From Brasenia schreberi (taxonomy: Eukaryota > Streptophyta > Magnoliopsida > Nymphaeales > Cabombaceae), in the NCBI GenBank assembly GCA_036023115.1, contig JAYKKT010000064.1:8812501-8876500 (forward strand): 64,000 nt of DNA. Direction: 5' to 3'. The notes beneath the pieces were generated by a model. The model saw nothing but the letters and a program-made list of their open reading frames with translations, was not told where the DNA came from and ran no database searches. A program made the position numbers and the translations under genes. Every line of letters begins with the position of its first letter. The first letter of the stretch is position 1. This document shows, one piece after another, positions 21,001 to 31,238 of the stretch.

Positions 21001-23934
21001 CTTTCTCTCTCTTTCTTAATCTCAGCAATATAAACCCTAATACAACCTATCAACCCTTATATAAGGAGCTGTAAAACGTAAAATGATCAAAATACCCTAG
21101 TACAAAAAATTACCAAAATGCCCTTACGACTTCGGACAATTACAATAATACCTAAAACATCAACCTTACTAAAACTGACTCTAAAACTCATATTCTTCAA
21201 CACCTATGACCTACTGCTGACTTTTGTTCGGTACAAGAGGTGATTACTCCTGTTGCAAATTTATGTCATAAAGGTCCGTAAGGTACACGAGTTGAATTGC
21301 TCCTAAATACAGTTTCTAACTTCAGAAAGTTGTACTGAAATATATCAAAATAAAGCAGGCCACCTTATGTTGTATCTTACACTCGGAAGTATTTTGGTAG
21401 ATTTATTAAATCTAGATTCCATTTTTGTTGGCAGGTTAAACTGAAACAGGGATTAAAAGTGGCGATGAACATTTCTGGTGAGGGGAACGTATACCTGCAA
21501 GTATGTTTTCTGTCTTCCCGTCATCATCTAGTGATTTTATGACTATAAAAGTATGTTTTGTCTTCCTGTCATCATCTAGTGATTTTATGACTATAAAAGC
21601 AGGCCACCTGATGCTCATTATGACTTGCGTTAGGCTTCCGACAACCAGGGTAAAATTTTGTCGGACTTATTTAGCATGGATTCTACAAATTATGATAGGG
21701 CTCTGTGAAAACAAAGAATCCATGTAGCCAACCCCATCTAGTATGGGAAAATGCTTAGTTGTTGTTGTAGTTTTTGTTTGAAGTTGCTGCTCATTGTCAT
21801 CGACTTATTTCATGAAAATCTATTTTTCAATAAACAGGAGAGTCAGTTCTGGAAACTCTACAAGGAGGACAAAGCGTCCTGTTCCATTGTGATGAGGACA
21901 TCCGTGGGATTGGTTCATCTACTGGCATCTCTTTTAGAACCTTTCATGCCATCTTTCTCTCTTAAGGTGAGAGATAGAGCTTTCTGATGTATTGGAGAGT
22001 TAATTATCTTACATCTTATTTAATCAGCCAGGAATTTAACTGTTATAGGCTTTCTTTTCCTACTTGTGATGACATGTTCAGGTGCTTCAACAATTAAGTT
22101 TACCTCGTGAATCATTGTCAGTTTGTGATGAAAATGGAAGGGTCAGGAGGCCTTGGGACATAATACCTGCTGGCCACAAAATAGGGCAGCCAGAACCGCT
22201 GTTTGTTGAAATGGTATATCTATTCTCCTTTAAATATTTTGACTATTCCATTGAAGCAAATCTTTTTATAGAGTCTTCAGAATTTCACGATCCTAACAAA
22301 CTATGCACCTATTCAGAAAGACGAAGAAGTAAAAAAATACAGAGAAAAGTTTGCTGGCAGCCAAGCTGATAGGATTGTAAAAGCAGAAAATGAAGCAGAA
22401 GCAAAGAAGGTCCCAGAAAAGCTGCAAAAAATGAATATTTCAGGTGAAATTCATGTCGATGTTTCTTTGTTGGGAGAGGGAATGGGGGCTTTTGGAGAAG
22501 GCCTTTTCCTTTTAAAATGAGTTGCACCATTTTGTTCATCTGATATTTGTTATCATAATAATGTATTCCACATTTTGTGATTGAGACTTTCACCTTTTCC
22601 TCTTTGGCAGATGAAACAGCTAAGAAAAAGAAACAAACAAAAGCCACATCAATACCAAAAGCAAAGGAGGCAGAACCTGAGGTTTCTGTCTCAAGACTTG
22701 ATATCCGTGTAGGCCTCATTACTAAGGTTCGGAAGCACCCGGATGCTGATTCACTGTACGTTGAGGAGATAGATGTTGGTGAAGCATCCCCACGTACTGT
22801 TGTTAGTGGCCTTGTCAAGTTTATCCCTCTCGAGGAAATGCAGGTACTGTTCCTTGGCACGCTCAAACTAATTGTTGTGCTCTCTCTGAGATTTCATTGA
22901 CTGGAAGTCTACATAAAGTGGGAGTACTCTGTTCTTGATGTTTTGAGGCTTCACCATGATGTTAATGAATCGATTCATTGACTAAATGGAAGCCTACATA
23001 AAGTAGTAGTACTCTGTTCTTGATGGTGTGAGGCTTCACCATGATGCTAATGGTCAAATTTGTCACTGTAGTTGAAAGACATCTTTCTTTTCTTATTAAC
23101 CAATTTAGAACAGGTTTGGTGGGTGCCATGCGCTTGTGCCTTCTAAGTTCAGTTCTGTTTTGTCTTTCCAGAAAACTAACCAACGGATGTGCACACAAAT
23201 GCCAAAAACACTGTTGATTGACTAGTTATATGATTTTCTCCTGATGTCTAGTTGGATTTTATAAGCTGAGAAGGTTTGACTGTAATGTGGCGGACTGGTC
23301 GAATCTAGTTTATTCAAGTCTCTGTCGTAGACTCTTAGTTCTTGCCAACTTACTATTTGTTTACCTCAGGCTCATTCTTTGTATCAGATATCAGAGTTCA
23401 GCTCTTGGTTCAAACTATATCAGTTCTTGTTGGATTATTTAGTTGAATTTATGATATACTGTTCTCAGAGAACTTGACTTATTTGAACGTGCAGAATCGA
23501 AAAGTTTGCGTGCTCTGCAACCTGAAGCCAGCGACCATGAGAGGCATTAAGTCCCAATCTATGGTTCTAGCTGCCTCCAATGATGATCACTCCATTGTAA
23601 GCTTTAGTTGCCAATCCTTTTTCTTCTCTGAAAGTTCTCATGTTCATTTTTCTCCTTCTGCTTCTCCATTTTGAGGTTGCTAATTTGGTGCTCATTTTTG
23701 AAGGTCGAATTGGTTGATCCACCAGAATCTGCTTGCGTTGGTGAGAAGGTGACATTTCCCGGGTTTGAAGGCCATCCTGATGATGTCCTGAATCCCAAGA
23801 AGAAAATTTGGGAAACAGTTCAGGTAGACTTGAAAACCAGAGATGACCTTGTGGCTTGCTACAAAGACGTCCCGTTCACAACATCAGGTGGTGTGTGCAA
23901 AGTTTCATCCATCCGTTGTGGCTCAATTAGGTAA
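91..23934 (+). CDS. Cytosolic methionyl-tRNA synthetase, 3' part (13 exons)
   Basis: Charges tRNA-Met with methionine in the cytosol. Visible exons: 91-321, 464-607, 10820-10910, 11538-11644, 11738-11852, 20627-20745, 21435-21500, 21838-21966, 22082-22213, 22317-22443, 22611-22843, 23495-23596, 23704-23934 (stop TAA 23932-23934). All introns are GT-AG and phases join without a frameshift, giving 608 codons plus stop. The first two exons hold the catalytic-domain stretch ([39 protein letters not shown]). The KMSKS-equivalent KFSKSKG starts exon 11538-11644. The helical anticodon-binding domain ([13 protein letters not shown]) follows. The last three exons encode an EMAPII/Arc1p-like tRNA-binding OB fold ([20 protein letters not shown]), as in plant MetRS. 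The N-terminus and HIGH motif lie upstream of the window. Two introns are 10.2 and 8.8 kb because of transposons. It looks functional, because every exon is open. Confidence 0.95.
608..2324. other. MetRS intron, 5' non-element part
   Basis: Intron sequence between the donor at 608 and the first transposon. It contains a TGCATGCATGCA/TATGTATG-rich stretch (about 961-1012). At about 1183-1270 there is a CTCGG/ACTCGG- and GAGTTGACTTGG-containing segment of the kind seen in plant dispersed repeats, but no terminal structure could be set. No gene is recognisable and short ORFs here look like chance. Confidence 0.6.
2330..2575 (-). repeat. LTR of outer copia (3' LTR in element sense)
   Basis: 246-bp copy that starts TGTTAAAATAATC and ends CGACA in plus orientation. 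It matches 9594-9839 along its length, with point and small indel differences (for example TGTTAAAATAATC versus TATTGAAATAATC at the outer end). Confidence 0.9.
3745..4012 (-). repeat. LTR of nested copia (left)
   Basis: Begins TATTGATTAAAATC and ends TCCTATAACA. It is about 23 bp longer than its partner because of an insertion near GCAAGAAGGCACACAACG. Confidence 0.88.
6751..6995 (-). repeat. LTR of nested copia (right)
   Basis: Begins TATTGATTAAAATC directly after the primer-binding site and ends TCCTACAACA. Confidence 0.88.
7003..7345 (-). repeat. Three tandem ~115-bp copies of an RT-coding segment inside outer copia
   Basis: The phrase TCCATGCT recurs at 7003, 7118 and 7234 (spacing 115 and 116 bp), each followed by a CTGCTTTGAAC-CTATACACCCATTT-like block. 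On the minus strand the block reads as the copia RT entry segment ([12 protein letters not shown] and variants of KWVYKVKFKADG). It is therefore a local triplication of coding sequence rather than a microsatellite. Confidence 0.8.
9594..9839 (-). repeat. LTR of outer copia (5' LTR in element sense)
   Basis: 246-bp copy, paired with 2330-2575 and followed by the target duplication TTAAT at 9840-9844. The visible divergence from its partner is clearly larger than that between the LTRs of the copia at 30896-36445, so this insertion is older. Confidence 0.9.
9845..10819. other. MetRS intron, 3' part
   Basis: Intron sequence from the outer copia to the acceptor at 10818-10819. Apart from the 195-bp retroposon nothing is recognised. 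The short plus-strand ORF at 10023-10301 runs through the retroposon and has no domain. Confidence 0.6.
10216..10410 (-). mobile_element. Short non-LTR retroposon (RTE/Au-SINE-like 3' end) with 19-bp TSD
   Basis: A 195-bp insert is flanked by an exact 19-bp target duplication TCCTTATCCACTTATCTAT (10197-10215 and 10411-10429). On the minus strand it ends in a GTT-repeat tail (10216-10226 reads ACAACAACAAT on plus). Before the tail come GTAGCCGACCCCATCTAG and GGGAAAAGGCTT, the widespread 3' signature shared by plant RTE LINEs and the Au SINE. The same family occurs at 21634-21775. Full RTE LINEs are kilobases long, so this is either strongly 5'-truncated or a SINE. The long TSD makes it a bona fide L1/RTE-type insertion. 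Confidence 0.85.
12365..12650 (-). repeat. Probable copia-type LTR remnant with polypurine tract
   Basis: The block ends CTACTTAACA followed by TCTTAATCCCCCCTGTCAAACTT, which resembles a minus-strand copia LTR end followed by its polypurine tract. No partner LTR, target duplication or internal coding was found, so the boundaries, especially on the left, are guesses. Confidence 0.35.
13430..13745. repeat. Diverged tandem duplication, period ~170 bp
   Basis: The phrases AATAATAAGTGCAT and TTGACTCATCTCCAACCAATA occur near 13436 and again near 13605. Each is followed by a CTTCAACAAAA-TGACATATA-CCACAA-GATCTTAATCATA series. The surrounding 12.7-13.8 kb is AT-rich with more short duplications (CAAACAAGCTTTAAGGCTAA occurs near 12987 and 13039). 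No coding is seen. Confidence 0.65.
14119..15281. mobile_element. Non-autonomous hAT-type DNA transposon (1163 bp)
   Basis: The ends are inverted repeats: CAGTGTTGTC at 14119 and GATAACACTA at 15272-15281. They are followed inwards by about 80 bp of GTATCG/CGATAC-rich, mutually inverted subterminal sequence (about 14128-14200 and 15194-15275). An 8-bp target duplication matches at 7 of 8 positions (ATCTCAAC 14111-14118, TTCTCAAC 15282-15289), as expected for hAT elements. The interior is AT-rich without any transposase ORF, so it would need a trans-acting transposase. It splits an older C-rich block (13971-14118 and 15290-15660). Confidence 0.8.
15290..15660. other. C-rich block with an accidental long ORF
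   Basis: Proline-, serine- and threonine-rich translation on plus. The open frame that covers it starts inside the adjacent hAT element, so it is not an original gene frame. Compositionally it continues 13971-14118 on the other side of the hAT insertion. The source is unknown; it may be part of an older repeat or a gene fragment. Confidence 0.4.
15662..15897 (+). repeat. 5' LTR of plus-strand copia, with TATA box
   Basis: Contains CCTATAAAAAGGG with TATAAAAA at 15743-15750, a plausible LTR promoter. The matching place in the 3' LTR reads CCTATCAAAAGGG, so that copy's TATA box is damaged. The left boundary is uncertain. Confidence 0.65.
19524..19776 (+). repeat. 3' LTR of plus-strand copia
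   Basis: Starts TGTTAACTATACC directly after the polypurine tract. It loses similarity to the 5' LTR after ATTGCATTGCA, so its last 25-30 bp are missing or replaced. Confidence 0.65.
19860..20565 (-). pseudogene. Copia integrase fragment
   Basis: The minus-strand translation of 20369-20563 reads [20 protein letters not shown] followed by [19 protein letters not shown]. This fits the copia integrase core around the second catalytic Asp and the PQQNG region, with substitutions. Further left (about 20040-20220) [20 protein letters not shown] and [12 protein letters not shown] fit the end of the integrase. There are stops and frameshifts. No LTRs are found nearby, so it is an orphan fragment in the MetRS intron. 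Confidence 0.65.
20894..21202. mobile_element. Solo LTR with 5-bp TSD
   Basis: A 309-bp block starts TGTTGGAAAACG, ends TTCTTCAACA, and is flanked by CCTAT on both sides (20889-20893 and 21203-21207). TG...CA ends plus a 5-bp duplication and no internal region identify a solo LTR left by LTR-LTR recombination. A related, more decayed copy lies at about 42980-43196. Confidence 0.88.
21501..21598. repeat. ~50-bp tandem duplication at a splice donor
   Basis: GTATGTTTTCTGTCTTCC at 21501 and GTATGTTTTGTCTTCC at 21551 each continue with the same CATCATCTAGTGATTTTATG block. The first unit begins exactly at the donor GT of MetRS exon 21435-21500, so the donor motif GTATGTTTT exists twice, 50 bp apart. 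Confidence 0.9.
21634..21775 (+). mobile_element. RTE/Au-SINE-like retroposon 3' end
   Basis: In sense orientation it carries TTAGGCTTCCGACA, CATGGATTCTAC, TAGCCAACCCCATCTAG and a (GTT)n tail at 21759-21772. This is the same series as the reverse complement of 10216-10410. The 5' limit and target duplication are not clear. Confidence 0.75.
22611..23934 (+). CDS. MetRS C-terminal EMAPII-like tRNA-binding domain (last three exons)
   Basis: This is the appended non-specific tRNA-binding module of the synthetase, listed separately because it is a recognisable domain. A lysine-rich linker ([17 protein letters not shown]) leads into the OB fold: [20 protein letters not shown], then [17 protein letters not shown] in exon 22611-22843, then [12 protein letters not shown] and [15 protein letters not shown] in exon 23495-23596. 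The EMAPII-type terminal part, ending with [16 protein letters not shown], is in exon 23704-23934. Plant and nematode MetRS carry this domain in cis, whereas yeast uses the separate protein Arc1p (established knowledge). It is part of the same reading frame as the synthetase, not a separate gene. Confidence 0.93.
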
Positions 23935-26900
23935 TTCACTAGATGGTCACACCTTTTACTTGCCCATCCATTGGCAATAGGTTTTTGTCTCCCAGTCTTT
24001 GATAAATCCTCATCAATTTTGGATTTTGCATGAAATCAGACCTCAGAATTCTCTTTCCTCAAGTATGTTGTTTGCCATGACAATATAATAATCATTCGTT
24101 ACTAATCCATTTACCAGAACATTGGTACAGATAATATAAGAACATGAAATCTATTTGCAATGTAATCGAGCTCTATGGAAGATGAATGAAACAATTTCTT
24201 GTTTCCCTTCTTCAACTGGCAACTCTTGGGATGGTGTTGAATCTGATCTCTTATACATTGTGCGTGTTTACCTTTAGTTGGACAATGTCCAAGCATATGA
24301 TTTACTATGCTTTTGCGAAACTGATTTAACTGTGACAAACTGCTGTATATCCATTATAACTGAGAGTATCAGTCTGGCCAACCATTTGGAAATTTGCGAC
24401 TGACTTATCAATAGGGCGTGGTGTTACATTAATATATTTTCTCGAACCAGTGCTCTGAACAAAGGAAATATTAGGAGTATCATAGCAAATATCTAGATAA
24501 CAGCGTGTATTAACACCATGTGACTCCTTTATCGGTTGTGAACCTAAACTTCTCAAAAATAGCTGATTGTTTAAATATCTAGATAACAGCGTGTATTAAC
24601 ACCATGTGACTCCTTTATCGGTTGTGAACCTAAACTTCTCAAAAGTAGCTGATTGTTTAAATAATTCTTTTTCATGAGTTCTACCTTCGTTGAGATTATA
24701 GGTGAGAACGATGTTCAGATCTCGGCAAGGTAATTTTTCCATTTATTCATCAATAAATTAGTAGATCTCAAAGTCATGATTGATTTTCCTTGATACTTGA
24801 CATGAGTACACAATCACCTTCAAAGAAACAAAGGGTTAAGGTCATTTTAGAATCATTACGAGATGCTGTAGCGTTCCGCGAATGCTATCTTATGAGGGTT
24901 GCTCAATTATACATGTTCGTATGAATTTGATTATACAAAGAATAGTCTTCCATTTACCTTTGATGAACTGCAATGCATTTCGTTTAAGTAATAGGATTGC
25001 TCTCCCTATGATGCTTATGTAGAAAGCATCTCAACAGATTCCAAAAAGGAGCAGCTTGTACGAGGGATTAGCTCTCCTTAAATCTTAGACTAATTCCCTA
25101 TTAACACGCTTCTGAGCTATTTTAAGGGGACTAACTTTCTTTAGTTTCTCTATTCCTAAAAGAATTATTCCATCCTCCTTTGGCAACACTTGTGAGCTAC
25201 TCCCAGTGCAAGTTTTCTCATTGTTCCTTCTAGGCACCTTCAGTTTGAAAATCGACCAACAGGGTTTAGCTCCTAAAGAGAGGATTTGAGGTGAGCTACT
25301 TTCATATTCCATAGCATAGGAGGGTGGCAAGATTCGTGTACACGAAGGTTTAAGTGGATCGGGATACGAAGGGAGACTACAAGAGAATGAGAATTACCAA
25401 ATATTGATCTACTTTGATTTCTTTTGAGGAAGAGGCGTTTAGTCCTCGATGGATCTCTTCACGGTCGGTCCATGCCATTTCTCTCAGACGCCAGCTTTCG
25501 TTGAGCGACACAGTCTATCAATACTACTAGATGACATTATTTCACATAGAAATCTTGGGGATGTTCCATTCTAGCATATTCTATGACATCTATAGTGGCG
25601 AGCTACTCTCAAGGACATTACCATCCCTGAACATTGCTTAGATCGGAAGAACTTTTCGCAATCTAGGTGGAGTGTGGCGATGAAGCTCATGGACCCGCTC
25701 ATCTAATCTCTCCTCGAGTTTCATTACCATCCTATTATCGAGGTTAATGGAGTTTAGTGGGTTGGCTTGAACGCACCGAGTTGTGTGCCTCCTGTCACAT
25801 CCGTGCTTTGTATCATCTCACGTCATGAACCTCATGGGCCAACAACCTTTTGGGAATACCTAATGGAACACTCCGGAGAGTCGTCAGCATTTGATGATGC
25901 TTAACCAAAATGTTTATATGGACTACCCCAAGGGTCATGGCTTCATACTGTTGAGGACCGTAATATATATACTTCAATCAGCCCTTTTGCGAGCTCCTTC
26001 CTATGTCCATCTATATGTGGAGCCTATTGCGTCCATACTGCCATTAATTTTGTCCTCTTGACTTAGTACACATTGTTCTCGACTTGACTTGGAAGACAGT
26101 AGGGCCATGATACCAAGTGGAGACAGAACCAACTCATTGGAATAGGTGGATGAGATTTACCCACTAGAGCAATGCCCTTACAACCTCATCAGGGTGGCAC
26201 TGGTTGTGATGACGTGAAGAAATTAACCGAGGCACCTTTGATGTTTACACCGTAGCTTCATCGATTAGGATCAAATTGGCAAGGTCAGCCCCATAAATGC
26301 CTATTGCCAAATCTATGGTGGCTTTGGGGGGTTGATCCACACTAGCGCCTGTAAACCAGATATAACATATTCGAAAACGCAAAGGATCCATGGGATATCA
26401 AACAATGCATTGGTCGCTACTCAACTGCATATAGAACAAACTTGGAGATCATGGTAAAAAGAATGACGATGGCAACAGATTTTGTCAATAACAATAATCT
26501 CGTTAGACAATTGTAGCCGCCCTCGTGTCTCTTTAGACAGGCCTCCTAGTTCCAGAACCTGACGACAAGGAGAGGTACCCCACAGTACGTAGAACGAGCT
26601 AACACCAGGAGCATAGCACTAAAAGGGCTGTGTACCTACCATGCTCTGCATGGCAGATCTATGGTAAACATCGGGCTTGTCTCAGGAGTCATTGAGCCCA
26701 GTTCTGATGGGAAAAGGGCCAAGGTTGAGTAGTCAGGCCAGTATGAGCTCGAAGGATGGAGCGGGGAGCAACGTGTACAGAAGCAAGCAGCCAAATTAAG
26801 TAAGCAAGGCCAGTTTGGGCTAGGCAGGCCCATTGACACTGATGACGCACTGTTCAGTATGCCTCGTTACTGTGATAGCTCGATGTACTAACCGAATTAT

Positions 26901-28906
26901 CTGTTCATTCGAATTAGCTATCATTTGAATTAAGAAACTAGTGGTGCGTTTAGGGTACGTTTGGGTTGAAGTGAGTCTATGGGGTAGAGAAATTAGGCAG
27001 CAATTTACTATTCCGGTGCTTGAATCCGTTTTTGAATTAATCATTTGAATTCTCAACCCCCTTTATTCTTGTCAAAAAAGTTGGAATTTTCAATCTTCGT
27101 AATTCCTTTGATTTTATTTTCCAATTTCTAAGATGGGAAATATGATTCCTCCATGGACGGAAACATGGTGACTAGGCAAACACTGCAAAATCTCCCAAAA
27201 AATGGAGACGTTGAAAGTTGAATCTATGGCTCGTATAAGACAGGAATGATTTTTTGATTATTTTAGGAACTTTTAGCATCATGAACTCTCAATCTCAAGT
27301 ACATTATAGAGGATTCAATGTTTTCTCAGGGATGGTCATATTTGTAAAAGATTATGGCTATATTTGTTAAAGATTACTCTTCCTCTTTCTCAAATTGATG
27401 AGAAAAGTAAGCACCTACAATCGACCAACTATATCTTATCAAGTCAAAAGAACATGATAGGAAATTTTGACGTTACGAATCTGTTTTAGAGGTTTCGGGA
27501 AATATATATATATATATATATATTTGACAACATGAATATATTCATACTGCACTTTCTCGTATCATCTTCATAATCAGCGTCTCACCTATATAAGTAGGGA
27601 AGTGAACCTGCACACTGATGGTGAAAGAAATTTAAATCAAGACGTGCAAAGGACCAGTCCTATGGAGCTGGGCATGTGCAACCATACCAAGAAAGAAATT
27701 TGGAGACGGAAGGCAATCTTACTTTACTGTAATGTGCATAATTTACATCTATTAACGCTTATTATGTAGAGCAGTTTATTTTGTTTCTACAATTTTCTTT
27801 TATTTTAATGTTGTAACTTGTGTTGTTTATTTTGATTTATATTTATGAAACGTATCAAACTATCAGGTACATTTGTCTTGTTATATTTATAGTTAATTTT
27901 ATATATTCTTTTGTTTGATAGTAATGGTGTATTGCTAAACCCAAAAAGTACTTCATCAATGTCCAAGGCCAACTTTTCCACCATCCACTATAATAACATA
28001 TGTTAGGAGGCCATTCACACACCCTTACCTAACCATAGTACCCCTGAAGGAGAATCTTATGATGTCTTCTTACTTGTCCTTCTTCCAAGACAAGTAAAAG
28101 TAAATCGTGCAATTGTTGAATCTTTTGTCTGCTCAGCCTCTCTGAATTTCCAGTATCTTTGGGCCAGTACTTGTGTAGGTTCTCTTCTTAGGCTGCTAGC
28201 ATTGTCCAAATGCTACATATAAGTAATGTGAAAAAGGATTAATTCTTTGATTAGTTTTTTCACATTGATTAGTACAACTACTGGCTTACTTAATCTTATC
28301 GAGATCTAATCTCGATTTTCTGCACAATCTGTACCCTTCTTCATGGATGTGATAGCAATGCAAACTTCCAAGGTGCACCATGATGTCGTCGCTCTAAGCT
28401 CTGCTAAGGAAGTCTCTGCCATTGAAAATTTTTAATGCACAATGTTGGTGGAAAGACTACCACAACTGGAATGTCCAATATGTCTGAGTTCTCATCATTG
28501 TCGTTCATATCAGGCTACAGAGAGCAAGTAGCACCATACGTTGTACTATGATTTGAGGTTGCTATATAGTGCATTACTATGGCGCATGTACACTATAGCT
28601 TGCAGTAGGTAGCACACACCACGATATAAAGCATACTCCACGTTTCCTTTTCTTTTGTTAAAATATAATACTGTTATTGCCTCTTTAAGTAAATGTCTTC
28701 ATCTTTTTTCACTCAATATGTAGCATATACCTTCTCATTTGAGTTTATTAAGATCAGTTAAAATTGTAAGCATTTAAAAAGTCTGTGCATGTTCAATTGG
28801 AAAATTTGACATTTTACAAGCCACTTTCGGATCACATGTCTGTAAATCTGATGCATTTATCAACTTTTAAAATTTATACTAAGACATTGTATTGCTTTAT
28901 GTTAAG
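23935..28906. other. Intergenic region right of MetRS
   Basis: No gene recognised. It contains an 86-bp tandem duplication (24487-24660), a less AT-rich, ORF-poor stretch (about 25000-26900) that looks like decayed repeat DNA, and a (TA)n tract near 27505-27531. A sequence TGATACCAAG near 26108-26117 resembles an inverted tRNA-Met primer site, but no LTR pair could be found. Confidence 0.6.
24487..24660. repeat. 86-bp tandem duplication
   Basis: AAATATCTAGATAACAGCG occurs at 24487 and 24573. The units match almost perfectly (AAAAATAGCTG versus AAAAGTAGCTG), so the duplication is recent. Confidence 0.92.
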
Positions 28907-29009
28907 CTATGTTATCAATAATGGTTAGCGGGTTGTTAGCGGTCGATCCTGATATAGCGGTAGCGGGGATATAGCGAATTTAGCGGTACACTTTTATTTA
29001 TGATTAAAA

Positions 29010-29062
<53 letters not shown>

Positions 29063-29161
29063 GGGTTCTCTAATTTCTAAGAAATATCAAGAAACACAAC
29101 CACTTCTTTTATAAATATGACTCAAACTAAATAAACAAATTCTACTTCTAACTTCTAAGAA
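28907..29161. repeat. Left inverted end of hAT element
   Basis: Contains TTAGCGG/TAGCGG motifs (28925-29000), a (TA)n tract (29012-29060) and a 100-bp arm that matches the reverse complement of 41238-41340. Confidence 0.85.
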
Positions 29162-29164
29162 TTA

Positions 29165-30660
29165 ACATATAACAAGGCGCTTGGATTCATCAACTCCCCA
29201 GTTTCATAGTTTCGAGTCTAGCGAGTGAGAATTCTGACTTGCAACAAGTCTGTAAACCAATTCAGCACAGTGGTAGTTAAAAGTAGAACTTATCAGACAT
29301 CTCTTTCACGAAGGAGAACAAAAATGCATATTGAATATTTGCCTAGCCAGGAGAGAACAAGAGAGAAATATTATTCCTTACATACGAGCATATGAAATGT
29401 CAAAATGACACTTCCATTCTTTAGAGTGTCAACTTGCAACAGAAACACCCCAACACCTCCATTTGTATACACTGTTTACTGGAATGCTTTGCAGCAAAAT
29501 GCAACACTTTGGTGCAAGCCGGTGCTGGACCAGCAGGAGATCTATCAAAAAGAAAAAGCAGAAGATGCAAAATCTTTGCACCCATGATGGGACAATGATG
29601 AGGAGCCATAGCTAAAGATATACAAAGTAGTTAAAGTTTTAAGAGCCAACATACAATACAAAAATAAGAAATAACCAATGCCCAAGAAATAAAATAGTAA
29701 AAGTTCAACATTTTGTCACATATAGTGGTGACGAGATACAACATTCCCGTGCAGCAAATCCTCTGATTAAATGTTCACCTGCACCAGTTATGCAGCACCA
29801 GATTATCCATGGAACCCCAAATGGATCTTTTGAAGTAGCCTAACATCCACATCCATACATTGCAGCCAAGCCAACATGGCCACTGACTTGAAAGACAAAC
29901 ATACATGCCCTTATTGCAATTGCTTTTTCCAACCTTTCCTAAGGCTTGAAAAAAGTTCCTTACTAGACCAAGAACAATAATGGATTTTTTATCAGGTTGA
30001 ACTGCATATCAGATCAGGCAAGGCAATTTTATAACACTTAACGTAGCATATCATAAAAGTATTTGTTAAACAAAAAGCCAAAAAAATCAACAATGGTTTT
30101 GTTGTAGAATAATTTATCTTTGAAAACTATTCAACCAAACTAAAGTAGCGCATACTCAATTAGTTCAACATATTAAGGAAAATGAATAATGCAAACATAA
30201 TGACAATTTATTTTAGACATGCCTTCCCTTGCGCACACTGATGTGGAAACATACCCTGCAATTGGTTCATTACAGGGGCATGAAGAAGCCCTTAAACTTC
30301 ATTGTTTGTAGTCTTTGTACTAGCTTACATATAAATACAGGCTGCCCTTGCCTCTGAGCAGATAACACTCCTTGCATGAATATATAGTGAGTAAAAAACA
30401 CAAAACAGAAGTGCTCCAAAATTGCTCAACTAATATTGTCCCATAGAACTGGTTCAATCACAGAGGCAGAAGTAGAACCTATCACCTTGTGAGCTTGAGA
30501 AAGATTATTAAGAATATTCACATTTGCAATATGTGGGCCGACATTTGCAATATGTGGGCCTACATATTCAATGGGATACACAAGAAACTAAAAGAATGCC
30601 AATAAGCTAATTCAAAATTCATAGCATCCATCAAAATTCAACTACTATCACACTTAATTG
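29165..30660. other. hAT element interior, 3' of transposase
   Basis: No coding recognised. A 20-bp direct repeat (ACATTTGCAATATGTGGGCC) occurs at about 30521 and 30541. The short ORFs at 29405-29609 have no known domain. Confidence 0.5.
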
Positions 30661-30895
30661 TTTAGGTCATCTGCACTCATTTTCAGAAAAAGTTCTGTGT
30701 TTTTCTAGTTCCTCTTCCTCTTCATCTCTTTCTTCAAAATTAAATTCTTCTCCTTCATATTTCATAGGCATCTTATCTTTCCCTTGCTTTGCCTTCTTTG
30801 TTGCTTTTGTGTCATTGACCTTGTATAAACAACACCCTCTCTTAATGCTTCGGATGCCATATCAATATTTTACCATGTAAGGGACTCATCATTGT

Positions 30896-31238
30896 TGTTG
30901 TTGTTCAACTTAATCATCAAAAAATATGGAAGAAATTAACGAGATTGAACAGAAAAAAAAATGACTGCACTGAATCTGAGAATCGGCGCCCCTATGGCTG
31001 CCACCAATTTTCTCTAATGGCAGTTACAACTTCATCAACCCTAACCACTCTTAGGGTTGTTTTATACAAGTTTATAACTTAAAAGATAGAAATACCCTTA
31101 ACTTGACTCTCTAATCACTGACTAAACACGATATCCAAATTGGATCAATAGTTGATCCAATTCGGTCCTACACAATTAAACTAAGACTACCATACACAAG
31201 AAATAAGAAAGCAACATATTAATTTATTCCTTTCAACA
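30896..31238 (-). repeat. LTR of the 5.5-kb copia (left)
   Basis: Starts TGTTGTTGTTCAAC and ends CTTTCAACA. Direct comparison with 36101-36445 shows nine substitutions, all transitions, and a 1-2-bp poly-A length difference. Confidence 0.93.

Noticed and set aside
22309..22866. 185-codon minus-strand frame
   Set aside because: Antisense shadow of MetRS exons 22317-22443 and 22611-22843.
25000..26900. Possible gypsy element, suggested by less AT-rich sequence and a primer-site-like motif near 26108-26117
   Set aside because: No LTR pair, polypurine tract or gag/pol motif could be read on either strand.
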